Shown piece by piece: positions 11,718 through 23,305 of a DNA stretch of 64,000 bases. The stretch covers positions 744,001-808,000 of the forward strand of contig VWND01000002.1 of NCBI GenBank assembly GCA_009599575.1, read 5' to 3'. Both the position numbers and the translations under genes were made by a program. Position 1 is the stretch's first letter. The number at the start of each line of letters is the position of its first letter. This DNA comes from Blumeriella jaapii. Lineage: Eukaryota > Ascomycota > Leotiomycetes > Helotiales > Drepanopezizaceae. The notes under the pieces were generated by a model. The model was not told the DNA's origin. It searched no databases and saw only the letters and a program-made list of their open reading frames with translations.

Positions 11718-13180
11718 ATGTCTCTTACCAATGCTCTCCCAGAGGAGTCTGCAAAGGCGGCGAAACTGGCGTCACATGTTCTAGCAACACTGCCAACCTC
11801 AGCCCGGAACATTGCTTTGACAGCCATCCATGCCGCGCTTTCTGCATCCAAGGATGAAATTCTCGCTGCGAATGCACGAGATCTGGAATTGGCCCACAAA
11901 GCAGCAGAGAATGGCGAGTTGAGCTTAAGTGTTGTCTCGCGGCTGGATCTTGGAAAAAAGGGCAAATGGGAGGACATGTTGAAAGGAATCTTGGACGTTC
12001 GAGAGCTGGACGACCCTGGTAAGTTTGCTGTCCATCTGTTGACAATAGACTGTCGCTAATATGGAGACGTCTAGTCGGTAAAGTCACATTACGCACACGA
12101 CTTGATGATGGGCTAGATCTGGAAAGAGTATCGTGTCCGATCGGTGTGCTTCTGATTATTTTCGAGGCTCGTCCCGAAGTGATTGCCAACATTGCCTCAC
12201 TTGCTATCAAGTCAGGAAACGCAGCTATTCTCAAGGGTATGTAGATCTGGACAATTACCTGTTCGCTTGGACTATGTCATTGATACGATACAGGTGGGAA
12301 GGAGTCAACAGAGTCTTTCGTTGCCATTTCGAAGGTCATCTCTCAAGCACTAGAATCAACACAGGTCCCGAATACCGCCATCCAACTGGTCACCACTCGA
12401 GATGTCATTCCTCAGCTCTTAGCTCTCGATCGATATATTGACTTGGCCATTCCGAGAGGCTCGAATGAGCTTGTCCGATTCATCAAGGACAACACCAAGA
12501 TCCCCGTCCTCGGCCACGCAGATGGCCTCTGCTCTATCTACCTTGAACACACAGCTGATCCAGCTATGGCTGTCAAGGTGATAGTCGATTCCAAAACCTC
12601 CTACCCAGCAGCATGCAACAGCGTTGAAACTCTCCTGGTCGAGGAAGCCTCATTAGAAACCTTACTTCCCGGAGCAGCAGAAGCCCTCCTGGCCAAAGGC
12701 GTCTCACTCCGGTGTGACACAGCCAGCAAGAAGGCTCTCACGTCCAAACTCCCAGCACATTCATCAGCCATTCTGCAAGACGCCGAAGACGTCGACTTCG
12801 ACACAGAACATCTGTCCCTGGTGCTTGCTATCAAAGCAGTCCGCAACGTTTCCGACGCAATTTCCCACATCAACTTCCACGGCTCCCATCACACCGACGT
12901 CATCCTCACTTCTTCCGCTCCGCTCGCCGAGCAGTTCATGGCCAGCGTCGACTCAGCAGGTGTCTTCTGGAACACGTCTACGCGTATGGCCGATGGCATG
13001 CGTTTTGGATTCGGTACAGAGGTCGGCATTAGCACGAACAAGATCCACGCGAGAGGTCCGGTCGGCCTGGAGGGGCTGATGATTTACAAGTACAAGATTC
13101 GTGGCGGGGGTCAGGTTTCGCTAGATTACGGGGAAGGGCTTGAACAAAAAACGTTTAAGCATGAGAAGTTGATGTTTTGA
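11718..13180 (+). CDS. PRO2: gamma-glutamyl phosphate reductase (glutamate-5-semialdehyde dehydrogenase)
   Basis: Three exons (11718-12018, 12075-12236, 12294-13180) encode 449 residues. The protein has the NADPH-binding fold with [20 protein letters not shown], the dinucleotide loop [30 protein letters not shown] and the catalytic-cysteine motif [13 protein letters not shown] (about residue 260-275). The C-terminal [27 protein letters not shown] block is diagnostic. It reduces gamma-glutamyl phosphate to glutamate 5-semialdehyde, step two of proline synthesis, in the cytosol. The ATG at 11718 begins [19 protein letters not shown], a normal family start. Nothing unusual is seen in frame or splice sites. 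Confidence 0.95.
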
Positions 13181-14074
13181 TCGCGAGACTCTTGACAGAT
13201 TGGCAGCTAGGATGTCATTCGCAGGATCCATGCATTTGACTTGCTTTTGAATCGTCAAGTTTGAGATTGCAAGGCTTGCTTTGAACAGGCCACATGAACA
13301 ATGCCAAAACCTAAGTTTTCCCACCCAAGCCTTTCTAGATCTTGAAATCAATGAATGCTTTAAAACACGCTCACAAGACCGAGTAAGATCTCGAATGAAC
13401 CTGATCACGGCTTTGTTAATGTTGTCCCAATGCATTTGTACCGCTTGCTTTCGTCCAATCGAACAGCGCTGATATACATACGTACTTGGGCAATTGTACT
13501 CTACCATCGATATCCAGAATCGTACCAGGCGAAGGAAGTACTTGTCCAACATTTGTAAAACAGCTAGAGAAGCCAAATAAATGGATAGATATATAGCCTG
13601 GTAAAGATAGCCCGGTAAAGACTCACTCTGCTATTGCCAGAACAATCATTTACCCAGCCTCCTCAAGCAAAGCAGTATCTCTACGCAGATAGGGAGCTGT
13701 ATTCGAGCCATTCAATTGAGTGCCTACATTTCCCTATTGCACGATCGTACAGATGAATTGACTTTTAAATGTCCCATCGTCCTCGGAGTAAATTGGCGAT
13801 CTCGACGCGTATTGAATGGTCTTTTCCGGTCACGTAATAAATCATGGCAAGATTCAAGGATCCCAAAAAAGAGAGGTGGGGGGGGGGGGATAATAACAAT
13901 CCACACTGAAGTTGTATACAAGAAGCAAAGCCACCTATCATCGGCCCACGAACTAAAGTATACTCTTCCAGAGACGTAACGCCCCAGAAGTCAGAGTCTC
14001 AAAACCGCCCATAGTCACAGAACTCATGAGTCGTAAGAACAAGCAAAGCATCACATCGTATCCCTGCCAATCCC
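13181..14074. other. convergent 3' intergenic region
   Basis: About 0.9 kb between the 3' ends of PRO2 and the TACC-like gene. Apart from a G10 run near 13880 I see no gene, repeat array or RNA signature. Confidence 0.55.
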
Positions 14075-16334
14075 CTACTCCCCCCTTCCCTTGTGGTTGC
14101 CCATTTTCTCGATGTTGGACATAATACCAGACCGATAGCTCGATTCGCTCTTGGGTCGAATCGCACCCTGGGCACTGCCACTCCTCTCGCGGCTGTTTGC
14201 CAATGACGCGGGAGCACCGAATCCTCCTCTACCGATTCGAGACTCTCCTCCTGGTTTGGCGATACCAGTTGGTGCTCTGAGACTTGACGCTCTGGAGATG
14301 TTGCTACGGAGGCTTTCCATGTTTGAGTGTTGGACCTGAGCTTTCGAAGTCGGTGTCGCCGGGGGGTTAGCCGGGGCGGAATCCATGTTGGCGAGCATGT
14401 CGTCAAAGGCGGCTACAAGGGGAAACATCTCGTCAACAGCCTGCACCAGCTTGCTTTTCTCCACACGCTCCTCGTCCAGCATCTTGCGGAGATCAGAATT
14501 GTCGTGCTTGACGCTTCTGATCTCCTGAATGAGACCCTCGAGCTCGGCTTCTAGCTCTTTGGCTTTCGCATCCCGGGCGGCGGCTTTCTCAAGATCCTCC
14601 GTGACTTCGAGAGCGCTTCTGGGGTCGACCTTGGTCATGGTCATATCCCGTCTGAGCTCCTCGTTCTCCTTAGTAAGTTCCTCAACTTGGTGCTCCAGCT
14701 CCGTGATCTTCTTGTCCCATCGTCGCTCGTAGCTTTTCTTCAGGGCCGACACCTTAGTCTCGTGCTTCTCTTTGTACAAGGCGTGGAGTTCTCGAGAGAC
14801 CTTCTCAACCGCAATCTCGACTGCCCTACTTCCTCCGCAACTGCACTCTCCGGACTTTTTGTCTGGGATATCTAAGCCTGGACTCGTTTTTCCCGCCCTC
14901 ATAGCAGCCATTTTACTTTCGGCCTCCTGAGCCATCATCTCAGCAGCCTCTCTCCTCGTCTCGCTCTCGTTCAACCGTCCCTCCAGCTCGTCTCGCTCAC
15001 GCTCTCCGTGAACAATCTCCTCCTTGACATTTCTCAGCACAGCTTCCATCTCTCGGCCTCTCTTGTCCCACGCCTCCTTCTCGGCTGCCAACTGTTCCCT
15101 GAGGCCCCTCTCCTCACGAACTTGCTCCATGGTCTCCCCCACTCGCTTCTCGGCATCCCCAACAGCTGTCTTGAGCGACTGGACTTCGGCCTCCTTGCCA
15201 CTCAAGGAAGCCTTTAAATTACTTATCTCCGACAGAAAACTCGACTTCAGGCTTTCGAGCTCGCGTGGCGTGATAGAGGGCATGCTTCTAGGAGTGGGCG
15301 CCGGAGGAATATCGAAATCTAGCAGATTCGACATGGTGTGTCTGCTGACCAAGGGGGTTGAGGCCCATGAAATGTCTTGCGCTGGATCGGATCCCTTCAG
15401 GGGACTGTCGCCCTCGTCTGGTAGGCGATTGCCCTTGTGCGCGGCCAGCAAAGCCATTGAACTGGTCCGTGAAGTCCAAAATCAGGTTCGTAGTGTTTCC
15501 CTGATCCTTACTCCTCCCATTTGTGTGCGCGCGCGGAGTTGGAGAAGGAGAACGATCGGGCGCTGGCCGTCGAAGTGTTGCGGGTGTATTCATTTGAGAT
15601 CGTCGCGGTGTTGGTTCTATACTGGCGAATTTCGTAGGGCTGTGACCAATCTTTGCAAACATCGTCATGTCAGGTACGGCGGAGAACTCGCTGAATGTAC
15701 TAATCATCGTATCGTCCACGCTGAGCTCCTCGCTTTGTCCTTGCTTTCCGACCTCGAAACTTGTCATCGTGTCGTCCGGAGGGTGGCTTTCGCTTGAGTC
15801 GCTGTCTCCATCCTCCAGTATCTCGATCGCTTTGGTGAGGCCCTCATTGTCGCGCAGTATGTCTTCTATGTCCAGGGCTTGCTCTATCACCACCGAGCGC
15901 TTCTGAGGCGAGGTAGCTTTGGTCGGGGAGCCAGCTTTGACAGGAGACGACGGCTTGACGGGAAATCTCTTTTCTGGCGACGAAAACTTACGGGGGCTTC
16001 TGACGGGAGATTGATCTCCCTGAGACGATTGCGCGGCCGAAGTTGGAGATGTGCGGCTCTTGAGCATCTTCAAAGGAGAGGTAGGCTCGCGCTCAATCGG
16101 GCTTTTCGCAGAGAGCCGAGAAGCCTTGCTGGGCGAGAGGTTTTCGCGGTCCTCGAATGCATCCGATGAAACATTCGAAGCAGAGGGGGAGGATGGTCGG
16201 CTTTCACAATCGGCAGACTGCATGGTGACCTGGTAATCAAGAGTTCTCGAGTTGGCAGCGGAGTTGAGAGTGGTATCTTGGGCGTCAATTAATCCGTTTG
16301 TGGAAGATGGGTTGTTCCAAGTTCCATTCATCAT
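14075..16334 (-). CDS. coiled-coil protein, TACC/Alp7-like spindle component (frame break)
   Basis: Reads as about 752 residues if one base is removed; 2260 nt is one over a multiple of three. The N-terminal half is serine/proline-rich, with many SP/TP sites (SPSKASR, SPLKMLK, SPVRSPRKF, SPTKATSPQK) typical of CDK substrates. A short conserved block, NLILDFTDQFN, precedes the change of frame; NLLDFDIPPAPTPRSMPSIT follows it. The C-terminal half is a long coiled coil ending in a TACC-domain-like segment (ELHALYKEKHETKV, ALKKSYERRWDKK), then a basic, serine-rich tail. TACC proteins act with XMAP215/Alp14 at spindle poles and microtubules. The shift falls between about 15288 and 15484; the simplest site is the GGGG at 15400-15403 (plus-strand), read as one base too many. 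A 58- or 61-nt intron with a weak donor would also repair it. Confidence 0.62.
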
Positions 16335-16792
16335 TGTTTCCGCTTATCGGCGTTTGATGTTTCGAAGTGATCCTGATGTACTGTATGAACTGTACAGTAG
16401 ATAGGGAGAAGGTCTTATCGTTTGTTTGTTTATCTTTTTTTTTGTTTTGGCGCTCGTGCCACATGGCAAATTTCGGCTGACATGTTCGTTCCCAGGACAT
16501 TATTTTCAATGGCTCATGAACTTCATTACAATAATGCTGTATACAAACTCGTGCAATCCTTCCAAAGCGCCATGATATCATGCGTATGCTCATGCGTATG
16601 CCCATAACGCCTACCCGCCTTCGTAACCAGAACTGAACCCCTGGTGTTCGTAGAAATTTAGTTCCAAAACCCTTTCAACGGGCAGGAAGGAAACTCCTCA
16701 AGGCTATTACAACGCCGATCGCAGTCATTTCATCCAAGACTATTGGTCATACGAGTCCTGCAGTCGAACTTTATCTCGTCAAGAGTTGACTC
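16335..16792. other. intergenic region upstream of the TACC-like gene
   Basis: About 460 bp. It contains a TACTGTATGAACTGTACAG-type motif copy near 16377-16395, just upstream of the TACC-like ATG, and a T-rich tract at 16425-16445. No coding sequence is seen. Confidence 0.5.
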
Positions 16793-17698
16793 CTAACTTC
16801 CTGTCGATGCCGCACTGCTTGGCTTCTTAAACATCCCATATACACTCCGCTGGTTTTTGGGTGCCACTTTGAGATTTCCAAATTGTGTCTCAGACATTCG
16901 TTTTCCGGCTTTGAGGCTCTCCATAACCCTATAGCGAATCGTCAACACAGATATTTAAAGTGCCGTGGCGGGTGGCCAGTTCATCAGCCGGATGGTAACC
17001 CCACGATGACTGCGGAGGTAGATCTTACCATTCAACACCGACGAACTTGACGCCATATCCTCCGACTCTTCGAATCTCTTTCTCCAACTTGGTGCCAGCA
17101 AGACCGCCGCCAGCTCCCACGCCTAACGTTCCAGAAGGTTTCCCAAGAATAACATGCGTTACCTGCTTTCTTCCCAGATGGAGAGACATCTTCGCCCCGT
17201 TTTCGGCGAGAACATGTTTCAACTTGTGGTCTGAAATCAGCGGGTACTGCCGTTGACATAGATAACAAGCCCGTCGAAGATCCCTTTCTTACGATGTGAC
17301 TTCTTCTCTTCTTTCGAGTCATCCTCTCTTTTTCTCTGCGCCATCAGCTTCTCCTCGAACGTACTTGTCCCAGCTGGGCAGAGCTCCTTTCCGGCGGCCA
17401 CCATATCTGCCACGGTGGGTCTGGCCCTCTCTCTGGCCTCCTTGGGTAGCAGAGCCTTCGTTTTCTCATCCCAATTCTTGGACCCCGCACCCACTTGATC
17501 TGATATCCGCCTTCCGCCCGTATCTCCGCCTTTGAATTGGCAGGAGAGCTTCATATTCCTCGATTGCCTCCATCCTGTCGAATGTCCCAAGGCATTCTCT
17601 GCTCGTTGGTGGCCCGTCGAGGAGGAGTTCCACGCATCGAAATGGGCTGAGAATTGTGGTTGCGCCGCTGGGGGGATCAATGGCTTTGGAGGCGGCAT
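16793..17698 (-). CDS. BRCT-domain protein (frame break)
   Basis: Two exons (17698-17029, 16928-16793) give 268 residues once one missing base is allowed for. The N-terminal segment FDAWNSSSTGHQRAEN followed by STGWRQSRN recurs in fungal BRCT proteins. A basic/acidic linker leads to a single BRCT domain: GIFDGLVIYVNGST, SDHKLKHVLAENGAKMS, GRKQVTHVILG, and after the intron the tryptophan motif VEWVMESLKAGKRM. BRCT domains bind phosphopeptides or DNA ends in repair and checkpoint complexes; the exact partner is not evident. At the GGG of 17242-17244 (plus-strand) the frame jumps; one more base gives NGSTPLISDHKL without interruption. As written, translation stops after NGSTR, before most of the BRCT domain. 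Confidence 0.8.
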
Positions 17699-18114
17699 TA
17701 TGACGAATTACGGGAGTGGCGATGAGTGCGCAGTTACCGTAGTTCTCGCATAATCGCCTGGAATACAGCTGTGAATGTCGCATGGAGACCTAGGCTGTCG
17801 TCGACGGGGAGGCATTTTCCCTCGGGAAGGGGGTTGACGGGGCGATGGCCACAGCCTCGAACGCGCTTCGGAGCGTCGTCACGTGCACAGAGATATCTCC
17901 TGCCGTTGGACCTCACCACTGCTGTACAATACATCAGTTCAATTGTTTTTGCGACCTTTGCAACTCTATATCAAACGCCAGTCCTCACCATCAAGTTCTG
18001 CATGACCCTAACGTCTGGGAGCATGCGTCCAGGCAGAGCAAGCGCAGAAGCACTCCTACTCAAGCCCTTCAAATCCTCAAGCTACCCTGTTCTATGTATG
18101 CACTGCCGTCCGAT

Positions 18115-18220
18115 GTACAGTACAGTACTGTACGTTCGCTTCTTCTGCGCATAAAATCCTACTTGGAACCGCGTTTTGTTTCCACAATGTTCTCAAGGTT
18201 TTGGAGGTACTGTACAGTAC
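18115..18220. repeat. GTAC palindrome motif, two copies
   Basis: Copies at 18115-18134 and 18207-18220 contain the perfect palindrome TACTGTACAGTA or its overlapping register. They lie about 420-520 bp upstream of the BRCT gene start. Confidence 0.85.
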
Positions 18221-21200
18221 AGAAGTACAAGGGGTTTGAGTCCAATATCCATGGTGGCGCGGTTGGTGAGGCAAAATGCAAGAAGCCGCAAGCTCTGCAT
18301 TGCAGGCACTGGCCTCCTGCAACATCGTTGTCGTCAGATCTACCTTGATCGAGGCATGTATGTCGTGCGTATGAGCTGTTGCGTTAAGCAAGCCGTCCCT
18401 CTCTGCATGTGGCGCACACCTTCAGTTTCCCACGAGCATCGTATGTTACCCCAACACCCGTTATCAAGTTTTTCGTTATTGGTCTTCGGTTTGGAAATCA
18501 ACGTGTTGAGCTATTGCGTTTTACGAATTGTCCAGTGCATCAACATGGTCTAGGAGAGCCATTGACGGATGTTGTACACGTTCAATCCAGACATCGCCAC
18601 TCATGCAAGTGCAATATAAAAATCAGTCGGTTCGGCATCGTTTTGGACACGAGTGTTGCACAGTTTCGTTCATGATAACATTCAGAGTAGGACGAATTCC
18701 ATGTGATCATCACGAGAATTTCGACTGGCCAGAATTTCCCCCGAAAAGGGTGGACCCATTACTGTTTCCTACGTAACTGTCTGTCATTATTCTTGAGCCC
18801 GCAGGTCGGGTCAGATTCCGGTTGCTTTACAAGCCTACAGAGAGAGAGAGCATGGCTGTTCTTGAGACTACTTCTACACACGCACTCGATGGAGCGAGCG
18901 GTTCGGTTACGCAATTCCTGATAGGATTAGTGGAAAAGATTTTCGTATGTTGTTCTGGGTGATTCGCTCTGTGGAGAGTGCTCATTGTTCGGGTCTCAAT
19001 CATGCACTTTCCTTATCCAGCCCTTATCCGAACACGGGCTCAATCCTGGCTTCAGCAGCCCATTCTACAGTACAGTACCATTCTGGAGCCGACATTTCGC
19101 TTCCTCTTCGAGTCTTCTACAGTACAGTAGCTACTACTGTAGGTTAAGCGGTGACAGCGATAATGATTGGGTAGGATGGATCCATGATTCAGTCTGAGAA
19201 ACGGCCGATATCTTGAAATATACGAGTGCTTCTTGTTCCGTCTTCTACTGGGTTGCCTTCCAAACCCTCCCTCCCACTGGAAGGAGCGGTGAGAAAATTT
19301 CCAAACTTAAACGGGTAAAGTGGAGAATTACATGATGAGTACCACCACAGTAGCTCATGACTACCCCCATGTGTTTGTTGGTGATTCTCTAGAGGTTGGA
19401 AGTAGCCGTGGACTCGGCCGGCGCGTAAGGCTCCCTCTTGCTCATGTCGAATGATAACAGGATTGTGCGATGGTTCTTGAACGGCTATCGTCGTCCCCAG
19501 CTTGAGGATGTCGTGCGTTGCGGCTGGGTGTGATTGGTCTATGTGGCCACAAGGCAATGGAAGTCTCAGCCAAGAGCTGCCATCTAGGGCTCCTGGCCGG
19601 CGGACCGTCACCGCACTTGCATGCTCTCTCTCTCGCCTGTTCGACTCCACGAGCGAGCCCGGGGACAACAAGCGAAATCTCCAAACATGGACATCGTACC
19701 GTTCAAAAGCAGCGGGCAATATCACGGTACAAATCTTAATATATTCTCGAGATCAGCCCCGTCGACCTAGAAATCTACGTGCGGTATTCCGAGAGACTTT
19801 ATGGCGATTGGAGATATCCCAGAGTCCTGCCACCTCGGGATATTCGTTAGGAACTACCCGAATCATGATGCTACAGTACTTCTGTCCCACGCCATCATGC
19901 TCCGGAAGACTATTTGCACACCCGCTTACGATGGTTCGTTGAGCCTGCTCGAAATCCAGCACTACTGCGAGAGCGGCTTGTTTTCTTTCTCGATCTTCTC
20001 ATTTTTTATCCCTGGCGCATCAGCGAGCGCTGCTGCACTGCGTTTATTGAAGAAAAGCTTGGCACGATCACAAGCGCTAAAAGCCCGAACCGAGGGCGAC
20101 GACGTGGTTTGTGTTCATTGGTGACCTAAAGGAGCCACACTGGCTTACGAAGATCGACGGTCCAGTGAGAGGTCGTCTTGATAAGACGATGGGACGATCT
20201 GCACGCAATTACCGAGTAGGCCTCGTTGGCGGTTTGACTCCAGGATAGGTAGTCCGGGAACCTGTGAGCGGTTTTGCAAAGTACTGTATGGCACAGTGAT
20301 TGCACTTTTGGTATCATGGTTGCGTGCGGAGCATTGGCCGAGCTTTTCTCTGACTAGCACGTCAAAGATAGGTTGTTATTCGGAACATCGAGACCTGAGA
20401 CAGAAGAGTAGCCTTTTGAAACCGACTAAAGCTTCCCGTCTTCTTGAGCACGGATGGATCAATGATTGGCCATACATTTTTGAACTGTGCGTAGCCGCTC
20501 TGCATGATGCATGCAACTACAGCAAGGGCCAGATGTCTCTCAAGAAGCAGGGACCGCTACCGGGATTGAGAGAATCGGGATGGCGGGGGTGCGGAGGCGG
20601 TGAAGTCGCAAAGCATACTGTGTACATACGTGGGTCACGTATTGCCAATGATTTTTCCCAGGGGGAGAGAGAGATACACAGTAAACAGCCTTGACTCGGG
20701 ACCAACATTGTCTTGACCAAAGAAAAGATCGGAAATGAAAAGCAGAAGATGGTGGCGTGCTTCTTCTTCTCTTGTTCGAGGACCACGGGATCGGAATGGG
20801 CAAATCCTTCGAGTCCTCTCTCTCTCCCCTCTTCCACTTTGTTTTGGTTTCCGGTTTTGGCATCGCGAATGGTCCAGGGACTTGCATCCGCGCACTGATG
20901 TTTGGGGAGATCTCTTTTTTTCTGCGATCCACGCGAATCATGAGATTGGAGAGGGCTTTGGTCTCGTGTTGCTATTCGCGCGCTTGATCCTTAGATACGA
21001 AAAGTAGTCGCTTTTCGCTTAACTCAAGGAGGGGGGGGCGAGGAAGAGGGATAGACAACAGCCAAATCTTTTGCCCGAGCCAAAAATATCGAGCCGGTGT
21101 CAAAGCCCTTTTTTTCTTTCTACTTAGTGCAAGAAAGCTCGCCACTGTCCAGTACATACATACAGCACAGTCACCAAACATGATGACGCACTTTCCCCGA

Positions 21201-22267
21201 GACTTTCCAGCCAGCTGAGACATGAGCCCGGACAGCAAAATCCTCAGGAAAAGTCGGGGACCTTTGTACTATGCGAACAACGCGAACCGGATTCTCGTGG
21301 GCCCTGATGAATCCTTGCGAACAGTACTGTACGTAGCAGTAGTCCAACGGCACGTTGTGCGAGTGGAAAAGGGATTCGAATTTTTGGCGAGGAAAGGCCC
21401 TTGTGGTGTGGCTTGTAGACGACGGATGGCGTCTTCGAGGATCAAGCATGCATGCGTTTTGACAAGGGATTGAAAAGTGTGACATGTCGTGGACCCGCGA
21501 GTACGTCCTGTACAGTACAGATGCTACAGAGTACTGTACAGTGCTCCCCAAGCCACGAGTTACTAAGCAGGCTGAATCAAGGTGAATGGGAAAGAGGATG
21601 GCGGGTTTTCTAGCAGCATCGTTTGAGCCTTCGTGGCAAGGTTAGGTAGACAAGTGGTCGAGAATCTCTCCGAGCCAGTGGTCTTCGACCACGAAGACAA
21701 GAGTCCAGTTGGGGTGGTTGTCACAAGCCCGGATTGGCGATGACGGAGAGAAGCCAAGTTGAAGGAGGAACAGTCAAGGCCAACATGACCACACGGCGAT
21801 CCACCATTGTCCGGCTATCTATCTAATTTTGATGAGATTCATGACAACATCGGCACATTGGGCGATGCTGGCAGCGTTCAACTTTGGCTTTCGGCAAGCG
21901 AGAAAGCCAAAAAAAAACAGATTTTTTTTTTTTTTTTTTTGGAAATTTTGAGTTGGCTGCACTCGCCAAAAACTTCTTGATGGAGATTGGTTGCCAACTC
22001 AAAATCAAGTGGTGATGGCCTGCTAGGTAGTGATGCCGATTTGCGAAGACCTTCATACCCTGTCGTCTCTACCCGGTCTGTACAAAGGTCCGAAGCAGCA
22101 AACAATTTGCGCGCCCAGGGCAGGGTCATGGCTATCCATCCTCTTCCGCTTGTCGGAGGTTATGTCAGGAGGCCGGAAGTTTGGAACAGTGTTTCTGCTC
22201 TTTCTTCTGCTCGTTGCTGCTGTGGCGGATGCGGTCACGAACGGTACGGTACCGTGCTGTCCTGTCT

Positions 22268-22618
22268 GTACTGTACTGTACAGTACCTTACCTACAGTAC
22301 ATACATACTGTCAGTATGTACTGTACAGTAGCTATGGCGCCGTCTGCGCGTGGGCACCCATGGGATCCCCAAGCATGGCCTAGCAAGCAATGCAAAGGGC
22401 GGGCAGACAGACGTCCATGCTTTGGGAACGGAGCCCTGCGTTCAACAGTGCAGAGATGCCTGTATGTACAACCTGAAGCTTGGATCCTGCCATGGGGGGA
22501 GGTCGGGAGCCTGTGCTCCTACAGCACAGTACTGTAAGATGTATGTACTGTACTGTCCTGTACCATGTAGTACAGTAGTATGTGGATAACGGGATTGATA
22601 CAGTATGTACAGTACGTA
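22268..22618. repeat. GTAC palindrome motif cluster
   Basis: Dense cluster: 22268-22286, 22318-22330 and several partial copies between 22521 and 22618, built from GTACT and AGTAC pentamers with GTATGTAC variants. This is one of the densest clusters in the desert upstream of stuA. Confidence 0.85.
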
Positions 22619-22632
22619 GGGTGTAGCCTGTC

Positions 22633-22680
22633 CTCTGGTGCTCGCTCTTGCTCGCTCTCTTGCTCGCTCTCTTGCTCAGA
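22633..22680. repeat. CTCGCTCTCTTG tandem array
   Basis: Three to four copies of a 12-bp unit (TGCTCGCTCTCT), the first slightly shorter. Noncoding. Confidence 0.75.
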
Positions 22681-23275
22681 TCCGAGCCTGGATTTCGCCT
22701 CTTGGAAGACTCTGCAAGGGCCAATAGCGAAACCGATTCCGGCTTGATATGAATGATGTCAAGAAAAGCGTCGAAGTATCGACACCGAAGTCCGGCGATG
22801 AGGTGCAAAACAGCTAGACTTCTCAAGTAGAAGTACACCTACAGGACTGTACTCTACTGTACCTACTGTACCGATTCGCTCTCCCGGCCCGGCAGTAGCA
22901 TCACTGCTTCACTCTGTATGTAAGTGCAAGCCTCGTTCCCATCTTTCGTCTCTCTTCATACCGTATGTACAGGACAGTACCAGGAAATCAAGAACCGCTC
23001 TTTCGGAGCGACGATTGCGCACATACACACATGCGCATGATGCCAGTCCGCGTTGCCGAACTGCCAAAGCTGCATCATCTGCTGCGCAGTATCATCTTGA
23101 TGCGTACCGTACGGCACTGTACTTTGTCGCCTGCCTGTTTGCCTGCTTTGCTCGTGAAGACCATCTTATGCTTGCGATTCCTGGCCCAGGAAGCCCGTTC
23201 GTGCAGCTGTACTCCGGACTCTCGCCCACCAAAGCTTTCGTCCCGCGCGCATCCAGTGTGCGGCGGCAGGAAGTC

Positions 23276-23305
23276 CATCCATCCATCCATCCATCCATCC
23301 ATCAA
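23276..23305. repeat. TCCA tetranucleotide array
   Basis: Seven uninterrupted TCCA/CATC units. Noncoding. Confidence 0.85.

Noticed and set aside
19189..19725. 178-codon minus-strand frame
   Set aside because: No ATG at its start, no recognisable segment, and located in the repeat-rich desert.
23276..23305. Possible CRISPR or direct-repeat array
   Set aside because: A plain TCCA microsatellite without spacers, and the genome is eukaryotic.
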